DNA from: Martinezella lusitana
GTDB lineage: Bacteria; Pseudomonadota; Alphaproteobacteria; Rhizobiales; Rhizobiaceae
DNA: 64,000 bases
Direction: 5' to 3'
NCBI RefSeq assembly: GCF_900094565.1
Contig: NZ_FMAF01000021.1
Span: 39,003-103,002, forward strand
Every line of letters starts with the position of its first letter. Position 1 is the stretch's first letter. Of the stretch, positions 8,425 to 16,489 are shown in pieces. The notes beneath the pieces were generated by a model that had not been told where the DNA came from, made no database searches, and saw only the letters and a program-made list of their open reading frames with translations. Made by a program: the position numbers and the translations under genes.

Positions 8425-9123
8425 ATGAACCCAGAGGTGCTTTTCTGGTCGCAAAATCCCGACTTTTATCTCGTGTTCAGCCACATTCTCGCAGTGGAGG
8501 GGCTGAGTTGCGTGCTCTTGGACGAGGAAGAGGTGGGAGAGCTTGCAGGACGCACGTCTGTTTTAGCGATTGTCCTCGACACCGAAAACAATGCTGAGCA
8601 TGCGCTGCGCGTTTGCAGCCTGATCAAAGCCGATCGGACAACGGCGCATATTCCTTTGCTCGCGCTGATTCCCGGCGGCGATGAGCGGCACTATCTGGAT
8701 CTCCTCAAGGCCGGTGTGACCGAAAGTTTTGTTCGCCCGATTTCGCCGGCAAGGATATTGGGCTATCTGCAATCTCTCCTGTCGGGATTGCCTCTGGGAA
8801 TGGGAGGCATTCGGCGGGACGGCAGTACGTTCAACGTTTGGAAACTCAGTATCGAGGTAAGCAAGAGGCTGGTCAGGCACGGTTCGAAAGAAATTCAGCT
8901 AGGCCCGATCGAATTCAAGCTTCTATGCCGCTTGCTTCAAGCACCGGGCCGCGTCTTCAGCCGATCGGAACTCATCGAAGCGGCCTGGCCTCCTAATTAC
9001 TATGTCCAGCCAAGAACGGTCGATGTTCATGTCGGCCGGTTGCGCCGCATGCTGGAGCAGATGATCGGTCGCAACATTATCCGCACGATCCGGTCCAGCG
9101 GTTACGCGGTTGAATTTGGCTAG
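8425..9123 (+). CDS. OmpR/PhoB-type regulator with atypical receiver
   Basis: 232 residues. An N-terminal receiver-like domain (about 1-120) retains a candidate phospho-acceptor Asp in AIVLDTEN, but lacks the usual N-terminal acidic pair and has Arg in place of the conserved Lys (SFVRPIS). The C-terminal winged helix (about 145-230) is clear: LGPIEFKLLCRLLQAPGRVF, SRSELIEAAW, TVDVHVGRLRR and RTIRSSGYAV. It may act without phosphorylation. Located 147 bp upstream of the alpha-oxoamine synthase and in the same direction, it is the likely regulator of that gene or of the divergent MNT-HEPN gene. Confidence 0.85.
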   Translation: MNPEVLFWSQNPDFYLVFSHILAVEGLSCVLLDEEEVGELAGRTSVLAIVLDTENNAEHALRVCSLIKADRTTAHIPLLALIPGGDERHYLDLLKAGVTESFVRPISPARILGYLQSLLSGLPLGMGGIRRDGSTFNVWKLSIEVSKRLVRHGSKEIQLGPIEFKLLCRLLQAPGRVFSRSELIEAAWPPNYYVQPRTVDVHVGRLRRMLEQMIGRNIIRTIRSSGYAVEFG

Positions 9124-9270
9124 TTCCTACACAAACAGCTTCACATATGATCGACTATGTCACATCATGCATATTGTATATTGCAGAAGAATTCCGGCCC
9201 CGTTTATTGAAGTTGCTGGGGCGATGATTTCAACCTCCGGTCTGCACACTGACCGACCGGAGTTTGAAAT

Positions 9271-10524
9271 ATGGAAAAGAAGATTTCCGCACGTTCTAAT
9301 CGAAACGGGAAGGCAACTCATCGTAATACGGGCAGCTTGATCGATACGGCTGGGCGCCATTTCGAAGCTGCCCATTACCAAGGTATCATGTCGATTTACG
9401 CCCATCCGTCGGAAGGTAGGGCCGTCAGGCCGAACTTCGAGGATCGCGTGGTTGTCGACTTTGTCCGATGCTCCTATTTGGGTCTGGACAATCATCCCGA
9501 CATTGTCGAGGGTGCCGCTGAAGCCGTACGGAGTTCGGGCACACTGCATTGGTCGTGCGCCCGCACCCGGTTGAACTTTGCAAGTCTCGGTGAATTGGAA
9601 GAATCCCTCTCCGATCTCTTCGCCGCGCGGGTGATCACTTACACCACAGTGCTCGCAGCCAATATGAGCGCCCTGCCGTTGGTCGCATCTGGCCATCTTA
9701 CTGGTGGTCTTAAGCCCGTCATGGTGTTCGATCGCCTAGCGCACGCAACCCTTGCCCACCACAAAGGAACCATTGCCCAGGAGACACGTGTCGAGACAAT
9801 AGCCCACAACGACCTCGATGCTCTCGAGCGGCTATGCCGCCAGAATAAAGCCGTCGCATACATCTGCGACGGCGTCTACTCCATGGGTGGCAGTGCTCCG
9901 ATATCCGCGCTGCGCCGTCTCCAAGAACAATATGGCCTGTTTCTCTATATTGACGATGCGCACGGAATCTCGCTCTTCGGCAGGCGTGGTGAAGGCTTTG
10001 CGAAGTCCCTAATTGGTGAATTGGGCGACAGGACCATTATCGCAGCCTCTCTCGGCAAGGGCTTTGGTGCATCTGGCGGCATGCTCATGCTGGCTACGGC
10101 GCATCAGGAGGTCCTGTTCCGCAGATTTGCAGTGGCTCATGCCTTTTCGGCATCGCTCAACACGGCCGCTATTGGTGCCGGCCTGGCATCCGCACAATTG
10201 CATCGAACCGAAGAATTACCCCATCTGCAGCGAACGCTACAGCAAAAAATAGCCTTGCTTGACGGTCTGATGCCGACGGAACAGCATGGAGCCCGGCTTC
10301 CGATCCGCACTGTCCATTTTGGTGATGAATTACTCGCGATTGGCGCCGCGACAAGTCTCTTCAGGCAAGGCTTTTACACCTCGGCGATCTTCTTTCCCAC
10401 CGTATCAAGGGGCAACGCCGGCCTGAGGATATGCGTCACTGCAGGCCACGCAGATGAGGAAATCCGGTCTCTCTGCGCAGCAGTAGTTGCGATCCAGGAT
10501 GAAATCCAGGCAAATTCGGAATAA
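9271..10524 (+). CDS. Alpha-oxoamine synthase, PLP-dependent (BioF/KBL/CqsA-LqsA fold)
   Basis: 417 residues, start ATG 9271 after CGGAG. Fold-type I PLP enzyme with DDAHG at 228-232 (cofactor ring contact) and the Schiff-base Lys263 in ASLGKGFGASGG. Family members condense an amino acid or S-adenosylmethionine with an acyl thioester: biotin synthesis (BioF), threonine breakdown (Kbl), sphinganine formation (SPT) or alpha-hydroxyketone signals (CqsA, LqsA). No biotin, threonine or lipid genes accompany it, but a response-regulator-type gene precedes it and a conjugation operon follows, so a signalling metabolite is a reasonable inference, not shown. HWSCARTRLNF is an unusual substrate-side segment. 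Confidence 0.85.
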   Translation: MEKKISARSNRNGKATHRNTGSLIDTAGRHFEAAHYQGIMSIYAHPSEGRAVRPNFEDRVVVDFVRCSYLGLDNHPDIVEGAAEAVRSSGTLHWSCARTRLNFASLGELEESLSDLFAARVITYTTVLAANMSALPLVASGHLTGGLKPVMVFDRLAHATLAHHKGTIAQETRVETIAHNDLDALERLCRQNKAVAYICDGVYSMGGSAPISALRRLQEQYGLFLYIDDAHGISLFGRRGEGFAKSLIGELGDRTIIAASLGKGFGASGGMLMLATAHQEVLFRRFAVAHAFSASLNTAAIGAGLASAQLHRTEELPHLQRTLQQKIALLDGLMPTEQHGARLPIRTVHFGDELLAIGAATSLFRQGFYTSAIFFPTVSRGNAGLRICVTAGHADEEIRSLCAAVVAIQDEIQANSE

Positions 10525-10889
10525 TCGGCGAGCAGATCTCGGCGACGAGTTCAAACGGCACATGTGACCTCGCATCCTGCAAACGTCATTCTGTGATCGG
10601 CGACCATTTGGAGCGCCGACCTAGCAGTAGCTGCAAGAAACGAAGATCCGAGGCGTATAAGTGGATTTAGTCCAAATCGCTTGCAAACGCTCTATAGAAA
10701 CGCAGGTTCTCGCGAGGTTTGGCGAGCCTTTTTGACGAGGGGCGCGAGCCAATCGTTCGTCCGCAGTTAGAAAGCGCTTGTTCAACATCTTTTCTGCGCA
10801 AAACCGATATTGCAGATGCGACCATCTGCAATCGCGCATCGAATTATAGTGCATTAGGATATATAGTATAATCGCACCCTTTGCCCGTG
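10525..10889. other. Intergenic region between synthase and MarR-like gene
   Basis: About 365 bp with no convincing frame. A weak stem (CTCGC at about 10713, GCGAG at about 10725) followed by CCTTTTT near 10729 could be a terminator in the plus direction for the synthase gene. Confidence 0.35.
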
Positions 10890-11246
10890 CTAGCTACTCT
10901 GCCCAAAGGCTCGAAGCTTCTCAAAAATCTCAGGTGCGATCTCGAATTGACGTGCCTTGCCGCGTCCCATGGAATTCTTCACGAAGGTCTCCGTGAGCAT
11001 GCCACGTTTGAGTAACGGTTCTATGACTTCCGAAACGCCCATACGCGTCAGCTTCGTAATTTCAACGAGATTTGAGATAGTTAGGGCCTGATGCCCCTGA
11101 TTCATGATGTAGAGAATGCTCATCATGCCGACCTGCTTCAGTCTGGATTGCGGCGTCTCGTCTTCCTGCGGATGGTCCATGATTTCGCGCAGAATGAAGG
11201 CTGCGAACGAAAGACTGTGCAATTGTGTGTTGAAGGTGCTTGTCAT
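10890..11246 (-). CDS. MarR-like winged-helix regulator
   Basis: 118 residues. SRLKQVGMMSILYIMNQGHQ, LTISNLVEITKLTRMGVSEV and IEPLLKRGMLTETFV give the helices and winged helix of a MarR/DUF-type transcription factor, with the recognition helix around LTRMGVSEVIEPLL. It is divergent from the VirB operon by 99 bp, an arrangement typical of a local regulator of transfer genes. Paired palindromes in the gap (see 11252-11304) support autoregulation and control of the operon. Ligand unknown. Confidence 0.75.
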   Translation of the reverse strand: MTSTFNTQLHSLSFAAFILREIMDHPQEDETPQSRLKQVGMMSILYIMNQGHQALTISNLVEITKLTRMGVSEVIEPLLKRGMLTETFVKNSMGRGKARQFEIAPEIFEKLRAFGQSS

Positions 11247-11251
11247 CTTTT

Positions 11252-11304
11252 TAACTGCATTATATAAGTTAGTATTAGCGACGAAGGACTTCCCAAGGGA
11301 AGTC
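11252..11304. promoter_or_regulatory. Two palindromes between MarR-like gene and VirB operon
   Basis: TAACT-N10-AGTTA at 11252-11271 lies just upstream of the MarR-like start, and GACTTCCC-AA-GGGAAGTC (8-bp perfect arms) at 11287-11304 lies 42 bp upstream of the first operon gene. Both are well placed as operators. Which protein binds which is inference. Confidence 0.5.
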
Positions 11305-11345
11305 GCAACGATCGCTTGATGCTGTCACATCGAAGGGTCCTAGCC

Positions 11346-11885
11346 ATGAAAAACCTTCTGGTTGGTATAGTCTCCGCCGTTGCCGGCTGTGTTCCCATAT
11401 ACCTTATTTTAGGGGGTGATGCGCGCGCCGATGACTGGGGATGCCAGGTTATCCTGTGTCTTTCCAATCCGGGTGGCCCAACGCAATTTGCCCAATGCCG
11501 CCCACCGATCAGCAAGCTCTGGCAGGCGCTCGCCAAGGGAGCTTCCTTTCCAACTTGCAGCGGCGTCGGCTTCCGGGCCTCCCAACCCGGCTATGAACCC
11601 TATTCATGCAATGACGGCTATAGCCTGACCGCACGCTATGGTGACCGCGGCCAGGAGGCCATCTGTATTTCCGCAACGCTTCAAAAGGTCGATGCCCGAT
11701 ATTGCCGCTCCGGCCGCGATAGCGCTGCCGAAAACACCGATTTGGTCGCCTTGGCTCGATGGCAGCGGAGGGAAAGGCACCTGCAATGCATGGGTTATCC
11801 GACTGAGCGACCGAGCAGGCGCTTGCAGCCGCATTACGTCGACGTGACCATCGACGGTGTCGGTAGCCAACGTGTGTGGTATTGA
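11346..11885 (+). CDS. Secreted cysteine-rich protein, first gene of the VirB operon
   Basis: 179 residues from ATG 11346. The N-terminus MKNLLVGIVSAVAGCVPIYL then ILGGDARADDWG looks like a signal peptide cleaved after ARA. The mature part has regularly spaced cysteines (WGCQVILCLSNPGGP, CRPPISKLW, FPTCSGVGF, YEPYSCNDGY) suggesting disulfides in the periplasm. It lies three bases upstream of the VirB1-like gene. Similar uncharacterised proteins open other alphaproteobacterial VirB operons as far as I recall; a role in assembly or cell-envelope opening is inference. Confidence 0.75.
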   Translation: MKNLLVGIVSAVAGCVPIYLILGGDARADDWGCQVILCLSNPGGPTQFAQCRPPISKLWQALAKGASFPTCSGVGFRASQPGYEPYSCNDGYSLTARYGDRGQEAICISATLQKVDARYCRSGRDSAAENTDLVALARWQRRERHLQCMGYPTERPSRRLQPHYVDVTIDGVGSQRVWY

Positions 11886-11888
11886 TCG

Positions 11889-12557
11889 ATGACCATCGCC
11901 TTCACAGATCTTGCTGAAACCTGCGCGCCAGCGGTTGCGATGGAAACGCTGGCTGCCGTCGTCAGCCTGGAAAGCAATTTTCAGCCCTTCAATATCCGCA
12001 TCAATAGCGGCCTTCCGCTTGAGCGGCAGCCAAAAAGCAAGGCGGAGGCGATCGAAACCGCAGCCACGCTGGTTGCTGAGCACCAGGACATCCAGCTCGG
12101 GCTTGGCGGTGTGGGGATCGAGGAACTGCGTAAGCTCAATCTAACAATCTCCGATGCTTTCGATCCCTGTCTCAATCTTAAGGCGACCGCGACCTTGCTC
12201 GACGGTTACTATCGTCTGGCGGTCCGCGCAGGTGCTGCTTCGGGACAGGCCGAGCGCGTGATGCTGCAATCCTATTATGGGCGCTCCGATCCTTCCGTCG
12301 GGAAAATGGTTCGATATGACGAGCAGATCCGGCATGAGGCAAAGCGGCTTTCGGCGAGATTGGCCTCGTTGGCGATCGGGCAGGGACCTCACAGGCCGGA
12401 TGGTGTCGACGCCAAGGCAATCGCGACACCCTCCGTCGCTAAGGCCGAGGCATCGCAACAGCCGGTAGCGAGAGCGCCATTCTGGGATGTGTTCAATGCG
12501 GCGCGACGCTCGTCCGCGCTCGTTTTCCAAAACGATCAACCGGAGCAGCCTGAATGA
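11889..12557 (+). CDS. virB1: VirB1-like lytic transglycosylase
   Basis: 222 residues. TLAAVVSLESNFQPFNIRIN contains the ES motif with the catalytic Glu of goose-type/SLT lysozyme folds, followed by the QLGLGGVGIEELRKLNLTIS segment and FDPCLNLKATATLL typical of VirB1. VirB1 locally cleaves peptidoglycan so the secretion channel can cross the wall. No obvious signal peptide is visible at this start, which is odd for a periplasmic enzyme. The last 4 bp overlap the pilin gene (ATGA). Confidence 0.85.
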   Translation: MTIAFTDLAETCAPAVAMETLAAVVSLESNFQPFNIRINSGLPLERQPKSKAEAIETAATLVAEHQDIQLGLGGVGIEELRKLNLTISDAFDPCLNLKATATLLDGYYRLAVRAGAASGQAERVMLQSYYGRSDPSVGKMVRYDEQIRHEAKRLSARLASLAIGQGPHRPDGVDAKAIATPSVAKAEASQQPVARAPFWDVFNAARRSSALVFQNDQPEQPE

Positions 12558-12856
12558 TATCAAGGATTAACATCCGTGCACTTGCGGCCATTGTCTCTAT
12601 GGCTGCTGTGTTTTCGGCAGTCACGATCGAACCCGCCTTCGCCCAGAGCACCGGCGGCATCGAGACGGTTCTGCAGAACATCGTTACATTGCTCACGGGC
12701 AATGTCGCCAAGTTGCTCGCGACGATCGCCGTCATCATCGTCGGAATTGCGTGGATGTTCGGTTATCTCGATCTGCGAAAGGCAGCCTATGTCGTGCTTG
12801 GCATCGGCATCATCTTCGGTGCCTCGCAGATTGTCAGTACGATCTCAGGGGGCTGA
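12554..12856 (+). CDS. virB2: VirB2-type pilin
   Basis: 100 residues. A long signal sequence ends at IEPAFAQ, and the mature 65-70 residues hold two hydrophobic helices (KLLATIAVIIVGIAWMFGY and YVVLGIGIIFGASQIV) separated by a short charged loop LDLRKA, as in TrbC/VirB2 pilins. The processed subunit polymerises into the extracellular pilus. The start overlaps the VirB1 stop. Confidence 0.92.
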   Translation: MISRINIRALAAIVSMAAVFSAVTIEPAFAQSTGGIETVLQNIVTLLTGNVAKLLATIAVIIVGIAWMFGYLDLRKAAYVVLGIGIIFGASQIVSTISGG

Positions 12857-12860
12857 GAGA

Positions 12861-13199
12861 ATGCCAGACCAAGTCAAACTTGAGGAAGACACGCTTTTTC
12901 TTGCTTGCACGCGGCCGGCGATGATTGCCGGTGTCACAATGGAAGCTATGGGCGCCAACGTCATGATGACGACAATCCTCTACATCATCGCAGGCTCGAT
13001 CGCCTACGCGCTTGTCGGTGTAGTCTTCCATCTCATCTTTCGCGCGCTCGTCAAGCATGACCACAACATGTTCCGCATTCTGCTCGCCTGGATCGAGACG
13101 CGCGGCCGTTCGCGCAATGGCGCCTACTGGGGCGGTGCTTCGCTGACGCCATTGAGGCTCGTGCGGCGCTACGATGAGAGGGACTTGGGCCTTGCATAG
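12861..13199 (+). CDS. virB3: VirB3-like inner membrane protein
   Basis: 112 residues from ATG 12861; the open frame extends upstream but that part is antisense to no known domain and overlaps virB2 entirely. FLACTRPAMIAGVTMEAMGA is the conserved VirB3 beginning, followed by one to two membrane segments and the C-terminal Trp-Gly-Gly/LRLVRRY motif. VirB3 stabilises the pilus-assembly part of the channel with VirB4. Its end overlaps the virB4 start by 26 bp. Confidence 0.9.
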   Translation: MPDQVKLEEDTLFLACTRPAMIAGVTMEAMGANVMMTTILYIIAGSIAYALVGVVFHLIFRALVKHDHNMFRILLAWIETRGRSRNGAYWGGASLTPLRLVRRYDERDLGLA

Positions 13200-15558
13200 C
13201 GCTTCTCTCCTCAAATCCCGCGAACTCGATCCAGAGACCTTCATCCCCTACATCCGTCATGTAGATGAGACGGTGATTGCGCTCGATTCAAGAGCTCTAA
13301 TGGTGATGATCTCAATTGAGGGCGTATCGTTCGAGACAGCCGATAGTCTAGATCTGAATGGCCTTTATCGCGACCTCAATACGCTCTACCGCAATATCTC
13401 CGACGAGCGTTTGGCAATCTGGACCCATATCATCCGGCGCCGCGACGACACCTATCCCGATGGCGAATTCTCCAATCCTTTCTCGGCATCGCTCAACGGC
13501 AAATATCGCGAGCGAATGGTGCGGGAGGACTTGTTCCGCAACGACCTCTATCTCAGCTTGCTATGGTATCCGAACCGCGATCCCGCTGAGAGGTTTGCGA
13601 GCTTATTAGTGCGGCTGCGCAAAGCGCGCAACACAGCTTCCGAGCTCGACGCGGATGGGGTGAAGCATCTGCGTGACAAGCTCGCTGATCTAATGGCGGG
13701 GCTGCAGCGTTTCGCGCCCCGCGTGTTGTCGATTTGCGATGAGAAGGGCATTCTGTTTTCCGAGCCCAGCGAAGTGTTGCATCAGATCATCGGCGGTCGC
13801 CGTGAGCGTATTCCGCTGACACAGGGAAGGATTTCCGCCGCCATTTATTCTGATCGCGTGATCTTTGGACGAGAGACGATTGAGATCCGCCACGAGGGCG
13901 CCAGCCGCTTTGCCGGCATGTTCGGCTTCAAGGAATATCCGGCGAGGACCCGCAGCGGCATGCTCGACGGCATTCTATCGGTCCCTTTCGAGTTGATCCT
14001 GACGCAGTCCTTCGCTTTCACCTCAAAAACGGATGCGCGCTCCATCATGGGACGCAAGCAGAACCAGATGGTGAGTGCTGGCGACAAGGCGGCGTCACAG
14101 ATCGAGGAACTCGATGCGGCGATGGACGAGCTCGAATCGAACCGTTTCGTGCTTGGCGAGCATCATCTGACGCTTGGGGTATTCGCCTCCACGGTCAAGG
14201 AACTAACCGACAATCTCGCCAAGGCTCGCTCCCATCTGACCAGTGGTGGCGCCGTCGTTGCACGTGAGGATCTTGGGCTTGAGGCGGCCTGGTGGGCACA
14301 ATTGCCGGGTAATTTTCGTTATCGAGCACGCTCAGGTGCAATCACATCGCGGAATTTTGCAGCACTCTCGCCGTTTCATGCCTATCCGTCGGGCAAGAAG
14401 GACGGCAATGAATGGGGGCCGGCCGTCGCCATGCTCAAGACCGCGTCAGGTGCGCCGTTCTATTTCAATTTCCATTGCGGCGATCTCGGCAATACTTTCG
14501 TCTGTGGCCCATCGGGCGCCGGTAAGACCGTGCTGGTCAATTTCATGCTCTCACAGCTCGAAAAGCACGATCCGCACATGGTCTTTTTCGATAAGGACCG
14601 TGGCTCCGATCTCTTCGTGCGCGCCGCCGGCGGCATTTATCTGCCGCTCAGGAACGGGGAGCCGACGCGATGTGCGCCGCTGAAGGCGCTGGAGTTGACG
14701 CCGGCAAACAAGGTGTTCCTAGCCCGCTTTATCGGCAAGCTAGTCAGCTCGACGGCACGCGATCTCTCCGCTCGCGAAGCCGACGAGATTGCTCTCGCGA
14801 TCGAAGGCCTCGCCGATTTGCCAAGAGGACAGCGCACGATCGGGGCGCTGCGCGCGTTCCTCAACAATGCCGATCCGGAAGGGATTGCCGCCAGACTGCG
14901 CCGCTGGGAGAGCGGAGGGCCACTAGGCTGGGTCTTCGATAACGAGGCCGATGACATCGGCATCGGTTCCAAATTCCTCGGCTACGACATGACGGACTTT
15001 CTCGACAACGAGGAGATCCGCACGCCGCTCATGGCCTATCTCTTCTACCGCGTCGAACAATTGATCGATGGCCGGCGCATCATCATCGTCATCGACGAGT
15101 TCTGGAAGGCGCTACAGGACGAGAACTTTATCGATCTCGCCCAGAACAAGCTTAAGACCATCCGCAAGCAGAACGGCTTGATGCTTTTTGCCACGCAAAG
15201 CCCTCGCGATGCCATCAACTCAGCGATTGCGCATACCATCATCGAACAATGCCCGACGCAGGTCTTCCTGCCGAACTCACGTGGCGATCGTGCCGACTAT
15301 GTCGATGGCTTCAAGCTTACCGAACGGGAGTTCGAGTTGCTTTCGCGCGAGCTCTCCATCGAGAGCCGCCGTTTCATCGTCAAGCAGGGGCACAACAGTG
15401 TTGTCGCCGAGCTCGATCTCGGCGGCTTCGATGACGAACTCGCAATCCTCTCCGGGCGGACAGCAAATATTGAACTCGCCGATGCAATCCGCGCCGAACT
15501 TGGAAGTGGCGAGGATGACTGGTTGCAGCCTTTTCAGCAAAGAAGGAGTGCAGGCTGA
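13174..15558 (+). CDS. virB4: VirB4 ATPase of type IV secretion
   Basis: 794 residues, close to the 789 of A. tumefaciens VirB4. Walker A GPSGAGKT at 445-452 and Walker B RIIIVIDEFWKAL at about 634-642, followed by RKQNGLMLFATQSPRDAINS, typical of the VirB4/TraC family. The enzyme is the inner-membrane motor needed for pilus assembly and substrate transfer. ATG 13174 overlaps virB3; a TTG at 13193 is an alternative. Confidence 0.96.
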   Translation: MRGTWALHSASLLKSRELDPETFIPYIRHVDETVIALDSRALMVMISIEGVSFETADSLDLNGLYRDLNTLYRNISDERLAIWTHIIRRRDDTYPDGEFSNPFSASLNGKYRERMVREDLFRNDLYLSLLWYPNRDPAERFASLLVRLRKARNTASELDADGVKHLRDKLADLMAGLQRFAPRVLSICDEKGILFSEPSEVLHQIIGGRRERIPLTQGRISAAIYSDRVIFGRETIEIRHEGASRFAGMFGFKEYPARTRSGMLDGILSVPFELILTQSFAFTSKTDARSIMGRKQNQMVSAGDKAASQIEELDAAMDELESNRFVLGEHHLTLGVFASTVKELTDNLAKARSHLTSGGAVVAREDLGLEAAWWAQLPGNFRYRARSGAITSRNFAALSPFHAYPSGKKDGNEWGPAVAMLKTASGAPFYFNFHCGDLGNTFVCGPSGAGKTVLVNFMLSQLEKHDPHMVFFDKDRGSDLFVRAAGGIYLPLRNGEPTRCAPLKALELTPANKVFLARFIGKLVSSTARDLSAREADEIALAIEGLADLPRGQRTIGALRAFLNNADPEGIAARLRRWESGGPLGWVFDNEADDIGIGSKFLGYDMTDFLDNEEIRTPLMAYLFYRVEQLIDGRRIIIVIDEFWKALQDENFIDLAQNKLKTIRKQNGLMLFATQSPRDAINSAIAHTIIEQCPTQVFLPNSRGDRADYVDGFKLTEREFELLSRELSIESRRFIVKQGHNSVVAELDLGGFDDELAILSGRTANIELADAIRAELGSGEDDWLQPFQQRRSAG

Positions 15559-16256
15559 TGTTTCGACCCAAACTGGCTACCCTGACGATGGCGGTCGCCC
15601 TAATTCTTTCAACCAGTCCCGCGGACGCACAGGGCATACCTGTGATCGACCAGGCAGCGATTGCCAAGCAGATCGAAAGTATCATTCAGCTCAAATCGCA
15701 GCTTGATGCGCTGAGCCGGCAGATCCAACAGGCCGAGCAGCTTTATGGCTCTCTGAATAAGCTGACAAATATGGCCGATATTGCCGGCGTCTTAAACGAT
15801 CCCGCGATCCGAAAGGCGTTGCCTGAGGATTTCTCCACTATTGAGCGCCTTCTCAAAGGTTCAGGTTCAGGTGCGCTCGGCGACGCCGCCTCAAAATTCT
15901 TAAGCGACAATTCGACCTATAAGACGAGTGCCAATGATTTTTACGCCCAGGAACTGTCGCGCGTTCAGAACAGGAATGCCGGACAGATGAGCCTCGGTCA
16001 GCAGATCTACGACGCCGCAACCAAGCGGATCGACGGCATCGACCAGCTGCGCCAACAAATCTCGTCAGCAAGCGACGCTAAAGACATTGCCGACCTACAG
16101 GCGAGGTTGCAGGCAGAGACGGCCTTTCTCCAGACCGATGTGCTGAGAATGCAAGGCCTGCAGATGGTGCAGCAGGCCGAGAGGCAGATCGATGAACAGC
16201 GCAAGGCCGAAGATTGGCGCAAGCGCATGGATGCCATGGGAGCGGCGCTGCCATGA
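15558..16256 (+). CDS. virB5: VirB5/TrbJ-like minor pilin
   Basis: 232 residues. Signal peptide ending SPADAQ, then a long helical protein with heptad-like segments (IAKQIESIIQLKSQLDALSR, QIQQAEQLYGSLNKL). This is the standard VirB5/TrbJ profile; the protein sits at the pilus tip and contributes to host contact. The ATG shares its first base with the virB4 stop. Confidence 0.88.
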   Translation: MFRPKLATLTMAVALILSTSPADAQGIPVIDQAAIAKQIESIIQLKSQLDALSRQIQQAEQLYGSLNKLTNMADIAGVLNDPAIRKALPEDFSTIERLLKGSGSGALGDAASKFLSDNSTYKTSANDFYAQELSRVQNRNAGQMSLGQQIYDAATKRIDGIDQLRQQISSASDAKDIADLQARLQAETAFLQTDVLRMQGLQMVQQAERQIDEQRKAEDWRKRMDAMGAALP

Positions 16257-16486
16257 AGTTTCTTGTTCTCTTCACACTGGTCGTCTCATTGTTCGGCTGT
16301 TCAAAGGAATCCGAGCGTGTCCATTGCGTCGAGGAATTTCTTGCGGATGAGCAGCTGCTTGCCAACACGATCGCAAAGTGCCGCAACAATCCGGGTGAAC
16401 TCCAAGGTACGCCAAACTGCATGAATGCCGCAGCAGCCGATTGGAAAGCTCGCCTAGAGCGCATGGGAAAAGCACTCGGGGGCTAA
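16253..16486 (+). CDS. eexN: EexN-like entry-exclusion lipoprotein
   Basis: 77 residues from ATG 16253, overlapping the virB5 stop by 4 bp. Lipoprotein signal with lipobox VSLFGC. The mature part shows the EexN pattern: VEEFLADEQLLANTIAKCRN then NPGELQGTPNCMNA. In IncN plasmids the Eex lipoprotein lies between the VirB5 and VirB6 homologues and blocks redundant entry of the same plasmid. Position and motif both agree, which argues for a conjugative rather than effector-delivery system. Confidence 0.85.
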   Translation: MKFLVLFTLVVSLFGCSKESERVHCVEEFLADEQLLANTIAKCRNNPGELQGTPNCMNAAAADWKARLERMGKALGG

Positions 16487-16489
16487 GCC

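Noticed and set aside
10621..10854. 77-residue minus-strand frame in the spacer after the synthase gene
   Set aside because: No ribosome binding site, biased composition and no motif.
12576..12860. Long upstream extension of the virB3 frame
   Set aside because: It lies entirely in another frame over virB2; ATG 12861 gives the standard VirB3 N-terminus.
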